This document shows positions 7,709-17,619 of a DNA stretch of 64,000 nucleotides, in pieces (the stretch's first letter is position 1; each line of letters starts with the position of its first letter). This DNA is from Citricoccus zhacaiensis (GTDB lineage: Bacteria > Actinomycetota > Actinomycetes > Actinomycetales > Micrococcaceae): the NCBI RefSeq assembly GCF_014645315.1, contig NZ_BMLQ01000001.1, positions 429,665 through 493,664 of the forward strand, given 5' to 3'. The position numbers and the translations under genes were made by a program. Under the pieces are notes generated by a model. That model was not told the origin of the DNA. It worked only from the letters and a program-made list of their open reading frames with translations, and did no database searches.

Positions 7709-8221
7709 GTGCCCCATGACCTGAACTCCGATTCCGCGCCGACCGCCGAACTGCTCGAAGCCCTGCTCCCGATTCTGCACCGGATCCACGTGGAGCGGAC
7801 CCTGTCCCCCGGCAAGGTGGGGATCCTGCGCCACGTGGCCGAGAACGGGCGGGCCAGCTCGGCGGAGTTGGCCGTCAAGGTCCAGGTCAGCCCTCAGGCC
7901 ATCTCGCTTGCCGCCCGGGAACTCGAGGCTCTGGGACTGGTCGAACGGATCCCGGATGAGATGGATCGACGGCGCTCATGGATTCACCCCACCGAGGCGG
8001 GCCGACTCAAACTGGCCGAGGAGACCCGGACCGGCCGCGCATGGCTCTACGAGGCCATCCGTGAACGCCTGACGCCGGAGGAGCGGCAGACGCTCGCCTC
8101 CGCCATCCCGGTCCTGCGCAGGCTCACGGCCGGGACGGCTTCCGAGACACTCTCCGCGGCTGCGTCCACACCTGCGCCTGAGCCCACGCCTGAGGCACCT
8201 TCTGAGGAGCCGCATGACTGA
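7709..8221 (+). CDS. MarR-family transcriptional regulator
   Basis: A 170-residue winged-helix protein: PGKVGILRHVAENG and SSAELAVKVQVSPQAISLAA form the helix-turn-helix (about residues 30-60), and DEMDRRRSWIHPTEAG is the wing. The C-terminal 30 residues are a Pro/Ala/Glu tail. Start chosen at GTG 7709 because TATGGT lies 6 nt upstream (leaderless); a TTG at 7694 would fall within the operator. It overlaps the MFS gene by 8 nt. It most likely represses both genes and is released by a substrate of the transporter. Confidence 0.85.
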   Translation: MPHDLNSDSAPTAELLEALLPILHRIHVERTLSPGKVGILRHVAENGRASSAELAVKVQVSPQAISLAARELEALGLVERIPDEMDRRRSWIHPTEAGRLKLAEETRTGRAWLYEAIRERLTPEERQTLASAIPVLRRLTAGTASETLSAAASTPAPEPTPEAPSEEPHD

Positions 8222-9608
8222 TACCCCTCGACGCCTGGAGCCGGCCCTGGTCTACGCGGCCCTCTGCACGGCCGTGGTCAGCTCGCTGGGCATGCTGCTG
8301 GTGCCGTCCGTGGCCCAGGACATGGGGGTCTCCGTGAGCACCGCCCAGTGGATGCTCACCGTGAACCTCCTGGTGGGCGCCATCGCCACCCCGGTGATGG
8401 GACGGATCAGTGACGGGCCGAACCAGAAGCGGTTGCTGATGGTGTCCCTGACCGTGATCCTGGCCGGGTCCGTCGTCGCCGCCCTGGCACCGAACTTCAC
8501 GGTCTTCCTCATCGGCCGGGCCCTCCAGGGGCTGACCTACGGCATCGTGCCGGTGACCATTGCCCTGGCGCGCCGGTATCTTGCCGGGCCCCAGGTGCAG
8601 CCGGCCATCTCCAGCCTGTCCGTCACGGTGTCCACCGGGCTCGGCATCGGCTATCCGCTGACCGGCATCATCGCCGGGCTGGTCGACTACCGCTTCGCCT
8701 TCTGGTTCGCCGCACTCTTCGTCCTCTCCGCCATGGTGGTGGTCGCCCGGACCGTTCCCGCCGGTGGCGACGTCGATGCCGTGCGGGCCCCCTTCGACAC
8801 GGCCGGTGCGATCCTGCTGGGCACCGGCCTGGGCAGCCTGCTGCTCGGTATCAGCGAAGGGCCCACCTGGGGCTGGTCCTCCCCCTGGACCCTCGCCACC
8901 CTGATCCTGGCCGCCTTCCTGCTGGCACTCTGGGTGCGGACGTCCCTGCGTGCGCGCCACCCGCTGATCAACCTGCGCGTGTTCGCCAACGGTGAGGTGT
9001 TGCTGGCCAACGCCTCGGCCATCGGGCTCGGCGCCGCCATCTACATCGGCCTCTCGGTCTCCAGCCTGGTGGCCCAGGCTCCCGCCTCCAGCGGATACGG
9101 GCTGGCGCTCCCGGTCTTCTGGGCAGGCTTTGTGATGCTGCCGCTGTCCGTCGGCAGTTTCACCGCCAACCGGATGGTCCGCCGCCTCTCCCACCGGGTG
9201 CCGCTGACGGCCCTGTTGCCGATCGGGGCCGGACTGGCCGCCGCGTCCGGGATACTCCTCTGGTTCGCCCACACGGAGCTCTGGGAGGTCCTGCTCGGCA
9301 TGTTCCTCTTCGGCCTGGGCATCGGCTCCAGCTATGCGGCCATGCCCGCCCTGATCGCCCGGAACGTGGCCGCCGAGGGCCTGGGCAGTTCCGTCAGTTT
9401 CAACCAGGTGCTGCGCACCATCGGCAGCTCCTTCGGCACCGCGGCCGCCGCAGCCATCTTCGCCGTCACCGCGGATCCGGGCGGCCAGACCACCGATGCC
9501 GGGATCACCGGCGCCTTCTCCCTCGGCGCCCTGGTGTGCCTGGCGGTGTGCTGCGCCCTGGTGGCCCGGGCGGCGGCGCGGAGTTTCCGCAGCCGCCGCC
9601 CGGAGTAG
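8214..9608 (+). CDS. MFS drug-efflux-type transporter (DHA2-like)
   Basis: A 464-residue major-facilitator protein with 12-14 hydrophobic segments. The N-terminal half has STAQWMLTVNLLVGAIATP and GRISDGPNQKRLL (motif A), and LIGRALQGLTYGIVPV and TGLGIGYPLTGIIAGL (motif C, antiporter type). These features fit the DHA2 drug:proton antiporters. The ATG overlaps the marR stop by 8 nt, so it is the regulated target of that MarR protein. Substrate unknown. Confidence 0.85.
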   Translation: MTDTPRRLEPALVYAALCTAVVSSLGMLLVPSVAQDMGVSVSTAQWMLTVNLLVGAIATPVMGRISDGPNQKRLLMVSLTVILAGSVVAALAPNFTVFLIGRALQGLTYGIVPVTIALARRYLAGPQVQPAISSLSVTVSTGLGIGYPLTGIIAGLVDYRFAFWFAALFVLSAMVVVARTVPAGGDVDAVRAPFDTAGAILLGTGLGSLLLGISEGPTWGWSSPWTLATLILAAFLLALWVRTSLRARHPLINLRVFANGEVLLANASAIGLGAAIYIGLSVSSLVAQAPASSGYGLALPVFWAGFVMLPLSVGSFTANRMVRRLSHRVPLTALLPIGAGLAAASGILLWFAHTELWEVLLGMFLFGLGIGSSYAAMPALIARNVAAEGLGSSVSFNQVLRTIGSSFGTAAAAAIFAVTADPGGQTTDAGITGAFSLGALVCLAVCCALVARAAARSFRSRRPE

Positions 9609-9662
9609 GCCGAGCCGGGATGCCCACCGGCACCTGGCCGGAGGGCGGTCCCTGCACGTGTC

Positions 9663-11714
9663 CTACACGAGGTCCCGCGGGATGCGGCGGTGCCAACTCT
9701 GCGAGTAGACGCGGGGATCACCACGCTGGGCGTCGAGCTCGTAGGCGTCGAGTTCGGCGTCGATGATGAACTCGGTGGGCGTGGAGGTCAGCACCGTGTT
9801 GGTGGTGACCTCGGCGCCCCAGTCCTGACGCTGGATCCGGCGCACGGTCCGGGTCTCGCCGCGCACGGAGTTCACGTCGTTCCAGCGGAAGCTGTACCAC
9901 TCCTCGGTCCCACGCCGGATGTGGGTGTCGGTATCCTCAATGCGGAAGGCGCCCTGGTCATTGGCGATCTCCAGCGAGGAGACGTTCGTCGCCAGGTCGC
10001 GGGTGACCCGCCAGTGGTGCCGGCCCGGTGAGGTCTGGGTGATCTCCAAGGGGGCGGCGGCCTCCGGCTCCCCGAACTCGCGCAGCCGCGAGTCCTCCGG
10101 CCGGCGGGCACGCTGCGGGACGGTGAGGCTGCTGATCCCGGTGCTCAGGGTGACGGTGGCCGCCTCAGGGGATGGCCAGACGAGGGGCCAGTAGGACGTC
10201 GAGATGGACAACCGGAGGCGGTGGCCGGCCGGGAAGGTCTGGGCGATGCCGTTGAGCGGCACCGTGACCCGGTACTTCTTCCCCGGCTCCAGCGGCCTCG
10301 GGTCCTCACTGCCGTCCCGGTGGGTGAGGTTGAGCAGTCCGTAGGTCACCCGGGTGGCCTCGCCGTCCAGGTTCACGTCGGACAGCCGCACGGCCAGCAT
10401 GGCCACCGGTTGGTCCGCGGAGACCTCCAGGTGGCACTCCGGCAGGCCGAAGATCTCCAGATCCTCGGTGAGCGGACGCGATTCGAAGAAGATGGCACCG
10501 CCATCCTCCTCCCTCTGGTCGAAGGGCAGGTCCGGCACGGCCGCGTACGACGCCCACTTACCGGCGAACATGCCCACGCTCAGGGGCGACTTGACGGCGA
10601 TCTCGGCGTCGGACTCGCCGTGCGGATCGGCGTCCGAGCCGGCCTCTTCCAAGTGGTGGCCACGCAGGATGAACTCACGGTCCTCGATCTCGGGGGCAGG
10701 CCACTGGTCCTCTGCCACCCAGCGCCCTGGGCGATCCTCGTAGGAGGCGGCCGGCGAGACGCTGTCCTGCATCCACACCCGGAGCATCGGCTCGTCCATC
10801 ACCCCGGAGTCCCTGCCCTTGAGCCAGTGGTCCCACCACCGCACGGCTTCCTGGAGGAAGCCGATGGCCGGGCCCGGCACACCGAGGTGCGGATATTTGT
10901 GGCCCCAGGGGCCGATGAGTCCCTTGCGCGGGACGTCCAGGTTCTCCATCAGACGGAACACAGAGTTGGTGTAGCCGTCGGCCCAGCCGCCGACGGCCAT
11001 CACCGGGCACTGCACCTGGCTGTAGTCCTCGCAGACCGAGGCGGTCTTCCAGTAGTCGTCGCGCCGTTGGTGCTCGAGCCAGGTCTCCAGCCACAACCCG
11101 CTGCCGGAAAGCCGTTCGTGCCACATGTCCCGCCACCGTTCGCCCACGATCTGCGGATCGGGCGGGAGGCTGTTGAAGGCGAACATCACGGTGGCCTCGG
11201 AGAGGTTGTCACCCAGCAGGCATCCACCCATGTAATGCATGTTGTCCACATAGATGTCGTCCGTGGCCGAGGCGCTGATGATGGCCTTGAGAGCCGGGGG
11301 CTGGCGGGCCGCCAGCTGCAGGCTGTTGAACCCGCCCCAGGAGATGCCCATCATGCCCACGTTGCCGTCGCACCACGACTGCTCGGCCAGCCAGGCGATG
11401 ACGTCCTCGGCGTCCTCGTGTTCCTGAGCGCGGTACTCGTCCACCAAGACGCCGTCGGAGTCGCCGCTGCCGCGCATATCGACCCGGGCGCAGACGTAGC
11501 CGTGACCGGCCATGTACGGGTGGTTCAGTTCATCCCGAGCCCGGCTGCTGTCCCGCTTCCGGTAGGGGATGTACTCCAGGATTGCCGGAACCGGCTGCTG
11601 CTCGGCGTTGACCGGCATCCAGATCCGGGCGGCGAGCCGGGCACCGTCCCGCATCGGGATGAACACGTTCTCGATGACCCGCGTCTCGTGCGGGAACTCG
11701 GTGATGGTCTTCAT
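9663..11714 (-). CDS. CocE/NonD-family (peptidase S15-like) hydrolase
   Basis: A 683-residue serine hydrolase. Residues 1-300 form the alpha/beta-hydrolase core with RVDMRGSGDSDG and the nucleophile elbow MGISWGGFN (Ser about 125); the C-terminal third is the beta-sandwich PepX-C domain seen in X-Pro dipeptidyl peptidases, cocaine esterase and acyl hydrolases. No signal peptide, so cytoplasmic. Its ATG overlaps the stop of the ATP-grasp gene (ATGA), so the two form a coupled pair. Whether it cleaves an amide or an ester cannot be told; coupling to a carboxylate-amine-ligase-type enzyme makes an amide substrate plausible. Confidence 0.82.
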   Translation of the reverse strand: MKTITEFPHETRVIENVFIPMRDGARLAARIWMPVNAEQQPVPAILEYIPYRKRDSSRARDELNHPYMAGHGYVCARVDMRGSGDSDGVLVDEYRAQEHEDAEDVIAWLAEQSWCDGNVGMMGISWGGFNSLQLAARQPPALKAIISASATDDIYVDNMHYMGGCLLGDNLSEATVMFAFNSLPPDPQIVGERWRDMWHERLSGSGLWLETWLEHQRRDDYWKTASVCEDYSQVQCPVMAVGGWADGYTNSVFRLMENLDVPRKGLIGPWGHKYPHLGVPGPAIGFLQEAVRWWDHWLKGRDSGVMDEPMLRVWMQDSVSPAASYEDRPGRWVAEDQWPAPEIEDREFILRGHHLEEAGSDADPHGESDAEIAVKSPLSVGMFAGKWASYAAVPDLPFDQREEDGGAIFFESRPLTEDLEIFGLPECHLEVSADQPVAMLAVRLSDVNLDGEATRVTYGLLNLTHRDGSEDPRPLEPGKKYRVTVPLNGIAQTFPAGHRLRLSISTSYWPLVWPSPEAATVTLSTGISSLTVPQRARRPEDSRLREFGEPEAAAPLEITQTSPGRHHWRVTRDLATNVSSLEIANDQGAFRIEDTDTHIRRGTEEWYSFRWNDVNSVRGETRTVRRIQRQDWGAEVTTNTVLTSTPTEFIIDAELDAYELDAQRGDPRVYSQSWHRRIPRDLV

Positions 11715-13030
11715 CGTCCGCCCTCCTCGTGGTCGGCTTCAGGCCCTGCACTGGTGTACTCGAACGGCAGCTCCCCGACGATCTGCGCATGGAGCCGGCC
11801 GAGCTCCTCATGGCTGGACGCACCGAGGTAGAACTTTCCGACGACGTACCGGTAGCTGTCCTGGCCTGCCAACTCGGAGAGCCGATCCCCCTCATGCACC
11901 GTCGTGGTCAGGACCGTACCGGGGTATCGTTCCGCCAGCGCCGCCTTGTCCTCCTCGGTGGGCACCCGGGTGACCACGGCGTCCCCGTCATGGAAGACCA
12001 TGCACTGCGCGGCCACCGCAAAATCGCCCTTCCGGTGCGGCATCCGCGGCTCCTGGCCCAGGGCGATATCGATGGCGACCTCATGGTTCGAGGCACCGTC
12101 CACCTTGGCGAACAGGTCGCTGTGGGACTGCGAGATCCGGGTGTTGACCTCGATCATCCACAGCTGGTCCGCCTCTTCGTCCCACATGAACTCGGAGTTG
12201 AAGCATCCGTTGTCAAAGCCGACGTGCTTCATGTACCGCTCGGTGGCATCGATCATGCGCTGCTGCACGTGCTCCGGCACGCTGCTCGCCGGGTAGTCCA
12301 GCCGGTCGAAGCTGGTGCCGTCAGCATCCTTGTGCATGTCCAGGACGCCGTGGACGCGGAACGTCCCCCGGAACACCGTGCCCTCCGGTGCGGCCTGAGT
12401 ACCCTGCACGAATTGCTCGGCCAGGCAGGTGTTGCCGCCCCACTGCTGCAGCTCCGGGGGCAGGTCCACCATGGACAGGGCAGCATCGAAGGCGTCACCG
12501 ATCTCCTCGATATGCTCGCGGATCTCGGCCAGGGCCTCGTGGAAGCCTGCCTCGTCCTCGATCTTGAAGCCGAGGTTCGAGGAGTGGGCCTTGACGGGCT
12601 TGACCCAGAACGGGAAGTCCAGGTCGATCGTGTCCAACGCGTGATCGTCGAACGGGTCGAAGGCGGCGAAGCCGGGCACGCACTCGGGAATGCTGGCCCG
12701 CTGCTCCAGCCGGCTCCAATACTTGTGCTCGCACTTCAGGATGCTCTCCAGTGAGGGGGCCGGCAGCCCGCGCTCGGCCGCCAGAATCGGCACCATCACG
12801 CTGACCGGGAAGTCCCAGTGGGCGATGATCGCATCCACCGTCCCATCGAAGGCATCGAGCTGGCTGCGAGCGGCCGCCAACAGCTCCTCGAAATCGATCT
12901 CGGCCGTTTCCACGAGCCGCTCGTAGTCGAGCACGTTGTGGAACGCCAGGTTCTCAGCACCAGAGACGGTCTCGAGTTCGTGCCGTTGGACCTCGGTCAT
13001 GCCCAGGACGTGGACGTTGGTCTTTGCCAT
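11711..13030 (-). CDS. ATP-grasp ligase-like protein
   Basis: A 439-residue protein with an ATP-grasp fold: a variable N-terminal domain (residues 1-110), FPFWVKPVKAHSSNLGF (ATP-binding lysine), and MIEVNTRISQSHSDL, the metal-binding E-N-R signature. A C-terminal domain of about 100 residues follows. Known relatives join a carboxylate to an amine or thiol through an acyl phosphate. Substrates are unknown. Start at ATG 13030 with AGG nearby; a GTG at 13039 is possible. Translationally coupled to the CocE-type hydrolase, so the pair may make and break, or make and modify, the same small amide. Confidence 0.78.
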   Translation of the reverse strand: MAKTNVHVLGMTEVQRHELETVSGAENLAFHNVLDYERLVETAEIDFEELLAAARSQLDAFDGTVDAIIAHWDFPVSVMVPILAAERGLPAPSLESILKCEHKYWSRLEQRASIPECVPGFAAFDPFDDHALDTIDLDFPFWVKPVKAHSSNLGFKIEDEAGFHEALAEIREHIEEIGDAFDAALSMVDLPPELQQWGGNTCLAEQFVQGTQAAPEGTVFRGTFRVHGVLDMHKDADGTSFDRLDYPASSVPEHVQQRMIDATERYMKHVGFDNGCFNSEFMWDEEADQLWMIEVNTRISQSHSDLFAKVDGASNHEVAIDIALGQEPRMPHRKGDFAVAAQCMVFHDGDAVVTRVPTEEDKAALAERYPGTVLTTTVHEGDRLSELAGQDSYRYVVGKFYLGASSHEELGRLHAQIVGELPFEYTSAGPEADHEEGGR

Positions 13031-13133
13031 CTGATGCACCTATCGTCGTCGAACAGCTCCTCTCGAGCCTGCGGCCACCGTAGGCACGGCTGTGGACGGA
13101 ACACAACGTGGGACCGGACGGGCGCGTCGAGCC

Positions 13134-14069
13134 TCAGCCCAGCAGGCCCCGCCCCAACGGGCGCAACGCCTCCCCCGGGGACTGGGCCGCGAAGATGAGC
13201 GCGTAGTTCACCGCCCAGCCCTGCGCCCGGGCCCACAGGGCAGAGTCCGGAACCAGACCGGCGTCGTAGGCGGTCATGAAGGCCTCCCGGCCGGAAGGTG
13301 AGAAATGCAACAGGGCCGAGCCCAGGTCCGAGGCCGGATCCCCGGCACACAGGTCACCGAAATCCACGAGCACCGGAGAACTGTGCAGGGGCCCCGGCCC
13401 GACGCCGGCCAGCACCGTGTTGTTCGGGTGCGGATCCCCGTGGAGCCAGACCCGGGGACCGCAGTACGGCGCCGCGTTCACCGCCCGGCTCCAGACCTCG
13501 GCGAGCTGGTCCCGGCGTTCCCGGCCGAGATCGCCGGCCAAGGCATCCCAGCGCCGGGCGAAACGGTCCTCCACGTCGGCCAGGTCCACCCCGCGAAAGG
13601 CGCTGGCGGGGGCGTCGGCGGGTGCCGGCTGGTGCAGTGCCCGCAGGGTGGCGGCCAGGCTGGGGGCGTAGGCATCCCGGACCTCGAGGGGCGCGTGGAC
13701 CGCCGGTGTCCCGTGCACCCAGGGCACCACGGCCCAGCGGAACGGGTAGCCGGCGCCAGGCACGCCGGTGCGGGCCGGCGTCGGGATGGCGGGGATGGTG
13801 TGCGGTGCGGTGCCGGACGGCAGTCCGGCCAGCAGCTGGGACGCCAGCCGTGGCAGCCAGGCGACTTCCCGGTCGAGCAGCGTCTCGGCCTGGGCATGCC
13901 GGGGCAGGCGGAGGGCGAGCCGCTCCCCGAGCCGGACCATGGTGTTGTCCCAACCGCGGACGGGCTCCCCCAGCGGCATGCGGGCGAGGTCGGGGTGCTG
14001 CTCTCTCAGCAGGGCGCGGGCCAGCGCCGGGTCGATGACCGGCTCACCGTCACGCAACTCCCACGGCAT
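13134..14069 (-). CDS. Aminoglycoside-phosphotransferase-fold kinase
   Basis: A 311-residue kinase-fold protein, distinct from the one at 5465. The nucleotide-binding part has GWDNTMVRLGERLALRLPR, the catalytic loop is VWLHGDPHPNN and the metal-binding segment VLVDFGDLCAGDPASDLG. All key acidic residues are present. It lies 46 nt downstream of the gatB stop on the same strand? No: it is transcribed in the same direction and its ATG is at 14067-14069, after gatB, so it may be read through from gatCAB. Substrate unknown. Confidence 0.78.
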   Translation of the reverse strand: MPWELRDGEPVIDPALARALLREQHPDLARMPLGEPVRGWDNTMVRLGERLALRLPRHAQAETLLDREVAWLPRLASQLLAGLPSGTAPHTIPAIPTPARTGVPGAGYPFRWAVVPWVHGTPAVHAPLEVRDAYAPSLAATLRALHQPAPADAPASAFRGVDLADVEDRFARRWDALAGDLGRERRDQLAEVWSRAVNAAPYCGPRVWLHGDPHPNNTVLAGVGPGPLHSSPVLVDFGDLCAGDPASDLGSALLHFSPSGREAFMTAYDAGLVPDSALWARAQGWAVNYALIFAAQSPGEALRPLGRGLLG

Positions 14070-14115
14070 GCTGCCCCTCTCTGGGAACCTGGTCTCTGGG
14101 AGGTTGACGGGTGGG

Positions 14116-15630
14116 CTACTCGCTGACGCCCAACTGCTCCATCACGATCTCGCGGACACGGGCGGCGTCCGCCTGGCCGCGAGTGGCCTTCATGACCGGG
14201 CCGATCAGGGCACCGATGGCCTGCAGCTTGCCGGCCTTGATCTTGTCCACCACGCCCGGATTCTCGGCGATGGCGGCCTCCACGGCGGCGTTCAGCGCGC
14301 CGTCGTCCGAGACCACGGCGAGCGAGCGGGCCTCAACGATGGCCCGCGGGGCACCCTCGCCGTCGGCGACGAAGCCGAGGACCTGCTTGGCAAGCTTGTC
14401 ATTGATGGTCTTCTCGGCGATCAACGCCTCGACCTCGACCACGTCCGCCGGGGTGACCCCGAGCTCGGCGATGTCCTTCTCGGCCAGGTTGGCCAGGCGG
14501 GCGATCTCCCCCATCCACCACTTGCGGGCGGCGGAGGCGCTGGCGCCGGCCTCGATGGTGGCGGCGATCTCGTCCAGCACGCCGGCGTTGACCACGTCCC
14601 GGAACTCCTCGTCCGAGAAGCCCCAGTCCGCCTGCAGGCGCTTGCGGCGCTCGGCCGGCGGCTCCGGCAGCTCAGCGCGCAGGCGCTCGATCCACTCCGC
14701 CGTGGTGTGGATCGGCACGAGGTCCGGCTCCGGGAAGTAACGGTAGTCGTCCGCGTCCGACTTGGGACGGCCCGAGGTGGTGGTGCGGGTGCCCTCCTGC
14801 CAGTGGCGGGTCTCCTGCGTCACGCTGCCGCCGGAGGCGAGGACGGCGGCCTGGCGCTGGATCTCGTACGTCACCGCATGGGCCACGGCCCGGGTGGAGT
14901 TGACGTTCTTCGTCTCGGTGCGGGTGCCGAACACGGTGGAGCCCTTCGGCATCAGGGACACATTGGCGTCGCAGCGGACGTTGCCGCGCTCCATCCGGGC
15001 GTCCGAGATGCCGAGGTTCTTGACGATGTCACGGATCTGGGTGACATAGGCCTTGGCCAGCTCGGCGGCGCGCTCACCGGCCCCGGTGATCGGCTTGGTG
15101 ACGATCTCCACCAGCGGAACGCCGGCGCGGTTGTAGTCCACCAGCGAGGAGGCGGCGTCCTGGATGCGGCCGGAGGCCCCACCCTGGTGGGTCAGCTTGC
15201 CGGCGTCCTCCTCCATGTGGGCGCGCTCGATCTCCACGCGGAAGACCGTGCCGTCCTCGAGTTCGACGTCCAGCCAGCCGTCGTGGGCGATCGGATCGTC
15301 ATACTGCGAGGTCTGGAAGTTCTTCGGGGTGTCCGGGTAGAAGTAGTTCTTCCGGGCGAAACCGCAGACCTCCGCGATCTGACAGTTCAGCGCCAGCCCG
15401 AGCTTGATGGAGTACTCCACGGCCTTGCCGTTGACCACGGGCAGCACGCCCGGCAGGCCGAGGTCCACCGGGGTGACGTTGGTGTTCGGCTCGTCGCCGA
15501 AGCCGTTGGGGGCCGAGGAGAACATCTTGGTCTTCGTGTTGAGCTCCACGTGGACCTCGAAGCCGAGCACGGGCTCGTACTGGGCCATCGCCTCGTCGAA
15601 CGTGAGCACCTCGTCAGTGACGGCGGCCAT
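14116..15630 (-). CDS. gatB: Aspartyl/glutamyl-tRNA amidotransferase subunit B
   Basis: A 504-residue GatB: it phosphorylates mischarged Glu-tRNA(Gln)/Asp-tRNA(Asn) and accepts ammonia from GatA. The start region YEPVLGFEVHVELNTKTKMF, the cradle motif NVTPVDLGLPGVLPVVN, KNYFYPDTPKNFQTSQYD and the C-terminal YqeY-like tail (about residues 350-500) are all intact. Last gene of gatC-gatA-gatB; its ATG overlaps the gatA stop by one base (TGATG). An indirect route for Gln-tRNA or Asn-tRNA is therefore expected in this organism. Confidence 0.96.
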   Translation of the reverse strand: MAAVTDEVLTFDEAMAQYEPVLGFEVHVELNTKTKMFSSAPNGFGDEPNTNVTPVDLGLPGVLPVVNGKAVEYSIKLGLALNCQIAEVCGFARKNYFYPDTPKNFQTSQYDDPIAHDGWLDVELEDGTVFRVEIERAHMEEDAGKLTHQGGASGRIQDAASSLVDYNRAGVPLVEIVTKPITGAGERAAELAKAYVTQIRDIVKNLGISDARMERGNVRCDANVSLMPKGSTVFGTRTETKNVNSTRAVAHAVTYEIQRQAAVLASGGSVTQETRHWQEGTRTTTSGRPKSDADDYRYFPEPDLVPIHTTAEWIERLRAELPEPPAERRKRLQADWGFSDEEFRDVVNAGVLDEIAATIEAGASASAARKWWMGEIARLANLAEKDIAELGVTPADVVEVEALIAEKTINDKLAKQVLGFVADGEGAPRAIVEARSLAVVSDDGALNAAVEAAIAENPGVVDKIKAGKLQAIGALIGPVMKATRGQADAARVREIVMEQLGVSE

Positions 15631-17246
15631 CAGTTCTCTCCTCCTGCAGTTGCGGTAGCGGCGGCGTTCTCGACGCCGGCCGGTGCGGCGGCGCTCGAGG
15701 CGGCCAGTTCCGGGGCCTGGGCCCAGAACGGGGTGCCCCAGGCCTCCTCGAGGCGGGACTCGAGTGCGGCGGCGGCGCGGTACATGGTGGCATCCCCCCG
15801 GGCGGGGGCCAGGAACTGGATGCCCACGGGCAGGCCCTCGGACAGGCCGGCCGGCACCGAGATGCCGGGGATGCCGGCCAGGTTGGCGGGGATGGTGGCG
15901 ATGTCGTTGTTGTACATGGCCACCGGGTCATCCAGCTTTTCCCCCAGCGGGAAGGCGGTGACCGGCGAGGTCGGCGAGATCAGCAGGTCCACCTGCTCGA
16001 ACGCGGCGGCGAAGTCGCGCTGGATCAGGGTGCGGACCTTCTGCGCGGAGCCGTAGTAGGCGTCGTAGTAGCCCGCCGAGAGCGCGTAGGTGCCGAGGAT
16101 GATGCGGCGCTTGACCTCGTCGCCGAAGCCGGCCGCACGGGTGGCACCCATGACCTGCTCGATGGTGCCGCCGCCGTCCGGGACCACGCGGTTGCCGAAC
16201 CGGACGCCATCGAACTTGGCGAGGTTGGAGGAGACCTCCGAGGGCATGATCAGGTAGTAGGCGCCCAGGGCGTAGCCGAGGTGCGGGCAGGAGACCTCGG
16301 AGACCTCTGCCCCGGCGTCCTTGAGGACCTGCACTGACTCCTGGAAGCGGGCCAGCACGCCCTCCTGGAAGCCCTCGCCCTCGAGTTCTGCGATGATGCC
16401 GATGCGCAGCCCGGCGAGTTCGCCGTTGCGGGCCGCCTCGAGCAGGCCGTCCATGGGCTCGGGCAGGGAGGTGGAGTCCTTGGGGTCGTGACCGCCGATG
16501 AGCTCCTGCAGGGCGGCGGCATCGGAGACGGTACGGGTCACCGGGCCCACCTGGTCCAGGGAGGAGGCCATGGCGATGACGCCGTAGCGGGACACCGCGC
16601 CGTAGGTGGGCTTGGCGCCCACGGTGCCGGTGACGGCGCCGGGCTGGCGGATCGAGCCGCCGGTGTCCGTGCCGAGGGCCAGGGGGGCCATGAAGGCCGC
16701 CACCGCGGCGGCGGAGCCACCACCGGAGCCGCCGGGAATCCGGCCCAGGTCCCACGGGTTGCGAGTGTCCCCGAACGCGGAGTGCTCGGTGGAGGATCCC
16801 ATGGCGAACTCATCCAGGTTGGTTTTGCCCAGGATCGGCAGGCGGGCCGCGCGGATCTTCTCCACCACGGTGGCGTCATAGGGGCTCATCCAGCCCTCGA
16901 GCATCTTCGAGGCCGCGGTGGTCGGCTGGCCGACGGTGACGATGAGGTCCTTCACCGCGATGGGGACGCCCGCCAGCGGGTGCAGGTCCTGCGCCTCGGT
17001 GCCGCCGGCGGCTCGGATCGCGTCCACCTCGGCGGCCACGGCGAGCGCCTCCTCGGTGTTGACGTGGAGGAAGGCGTGCACGCCGGTGCCCTGGCCGTCG
17101 GCCGGGCCGTCCACCGCAGCGATGCGGTCCAGGTGGGCCTGGGTGAGCTCCACCGAGGTGATCTCGCCGGCGCGCAGGCGCTCGGCCATCTGCAGGGCGG
17201 TCAGCTTGATCAGTTCATTCGCGGAGAGTTCAGTCAGCTCAGTCAT
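15630..17246 (-). CDS. gatA: Aspartyl/glutamyl-tRNA amidotransferase subunit A
   Basis: A 538-residue amidase-signature enzyme that releases ammonia from glutamine for GatB. The catalytic Ser-cisSer-Lys set is visible: IAVKDLI, then [13 protein letters not shown] and [12 protein letters not shown]. The start at ATG 17246 has GGGGAG eight bases upstream; a GTG at 17255 overlapping the gatC stop is the alternative. The last 40 residues are an Ala-rich tail. Lies between gatC and gatB in the usual order. Confidence 0.95.
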   Translation of the reverse strand: MTELTELSANELIKLTALQMAERLRAGEITSVELTQAHLDRIAAVDGPADGQGTGVHAFLHVNTEEALAVAAEVDAIRAAGGTEAQDLHPLAGVPIAVKDLIVTVGQPTTAASKMLEGWMSPYDATVVEKIRAARLPILGKTNLDEFAMGSSTEHSAFGDTRNPWDLGRIPGGSGGGSAAAVAAFMAPLALGTDTGGSIRQPGAVTGTVGAKPTYGAVSRYGVIAMASSLDQVGPVTRTVSDAAALQELIGGHDPKDSTSLPEPMDGLLEAARNGELAGLRIGIIAELEGEGFQEGVLARFQESVQVLKDAGAEVSEVSCPHLGYALGAYYLIMPSEVSSNLAKFDGVRFGNRVVPDGGGTIEQVMGATRAAGFGDEVKRRIILGTYALSAGYYDAYYGSAQKVRTLIQRDFAAAFEQVDLLISPTSPVTAFPLGEKLDDPVAMYNNDIATIPANLAGIPGISVPAGLSEGLPVGIQFLAPARGDATMYRAAAALESRLEEAWGTPFWAQAPELAASSAAAPAGVENAAATATAGGEN

Positions 17247-17251
17247 GCCGA

Positions 17252-17548
17252 TCACTCCCCGTCCAGGATCGCGGGGACCTTGAACTGGCCGTCCTCGGCG
17301 TCCGGTGCCATGGCGAGTGCCTGTTCCTGTGTGAGCATGCCCGAGGGCACGTCCTCGCGGAACACGTTGCGCAGCGGGATCGGGTGGGACGTGCGGGGCA
17401 CGTCCTGGCCGGCGACCTCGCTGACCGAGGTGATGGCATCCATGATGAAGGCGAGTTCTCCGGACATCTTGTCCAGTTCGTTCTCGTCCATCCGGATGTG
17501 GGCCAGTCGCGCCAGGTGGGCGACGTCCTCACGGGTGATGGCGGACAT
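17252..17548 (-). CDS. gatC: Aspartyl/glutamyl-tRNA amidotransferase subunit C
   Basis: A 98-residue GatC, the small subunit that wraps around GatA and stabilises the complex. [20 protein letters not shown] and the C-terminal [10 protein letters not shown] are characteristic. The frame stays open upstream, but ATG 17548 has AGGAG at good spacing and gives the usual size. First gene of gatC-gatA-gatB, six bases from the gatA start. Confidence 0.94.
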   Translation of the reverse strand: MSAITREDVAHLARLAHIRMDENELDKMSGELAFIMDAITSVSEVAGQDVPRTSHPIPLRNVFREDVPSGMLTQEQALAMAPDAEDGQFKVPAILDGE

Positions 17549-17619
17549 GAATCTCCTGTGGTTCCGCGGGCGGGGTGGTTCGGTCACCCAGTCTAGTGCG
17601 GACTACTGCCGAGCTGGGT

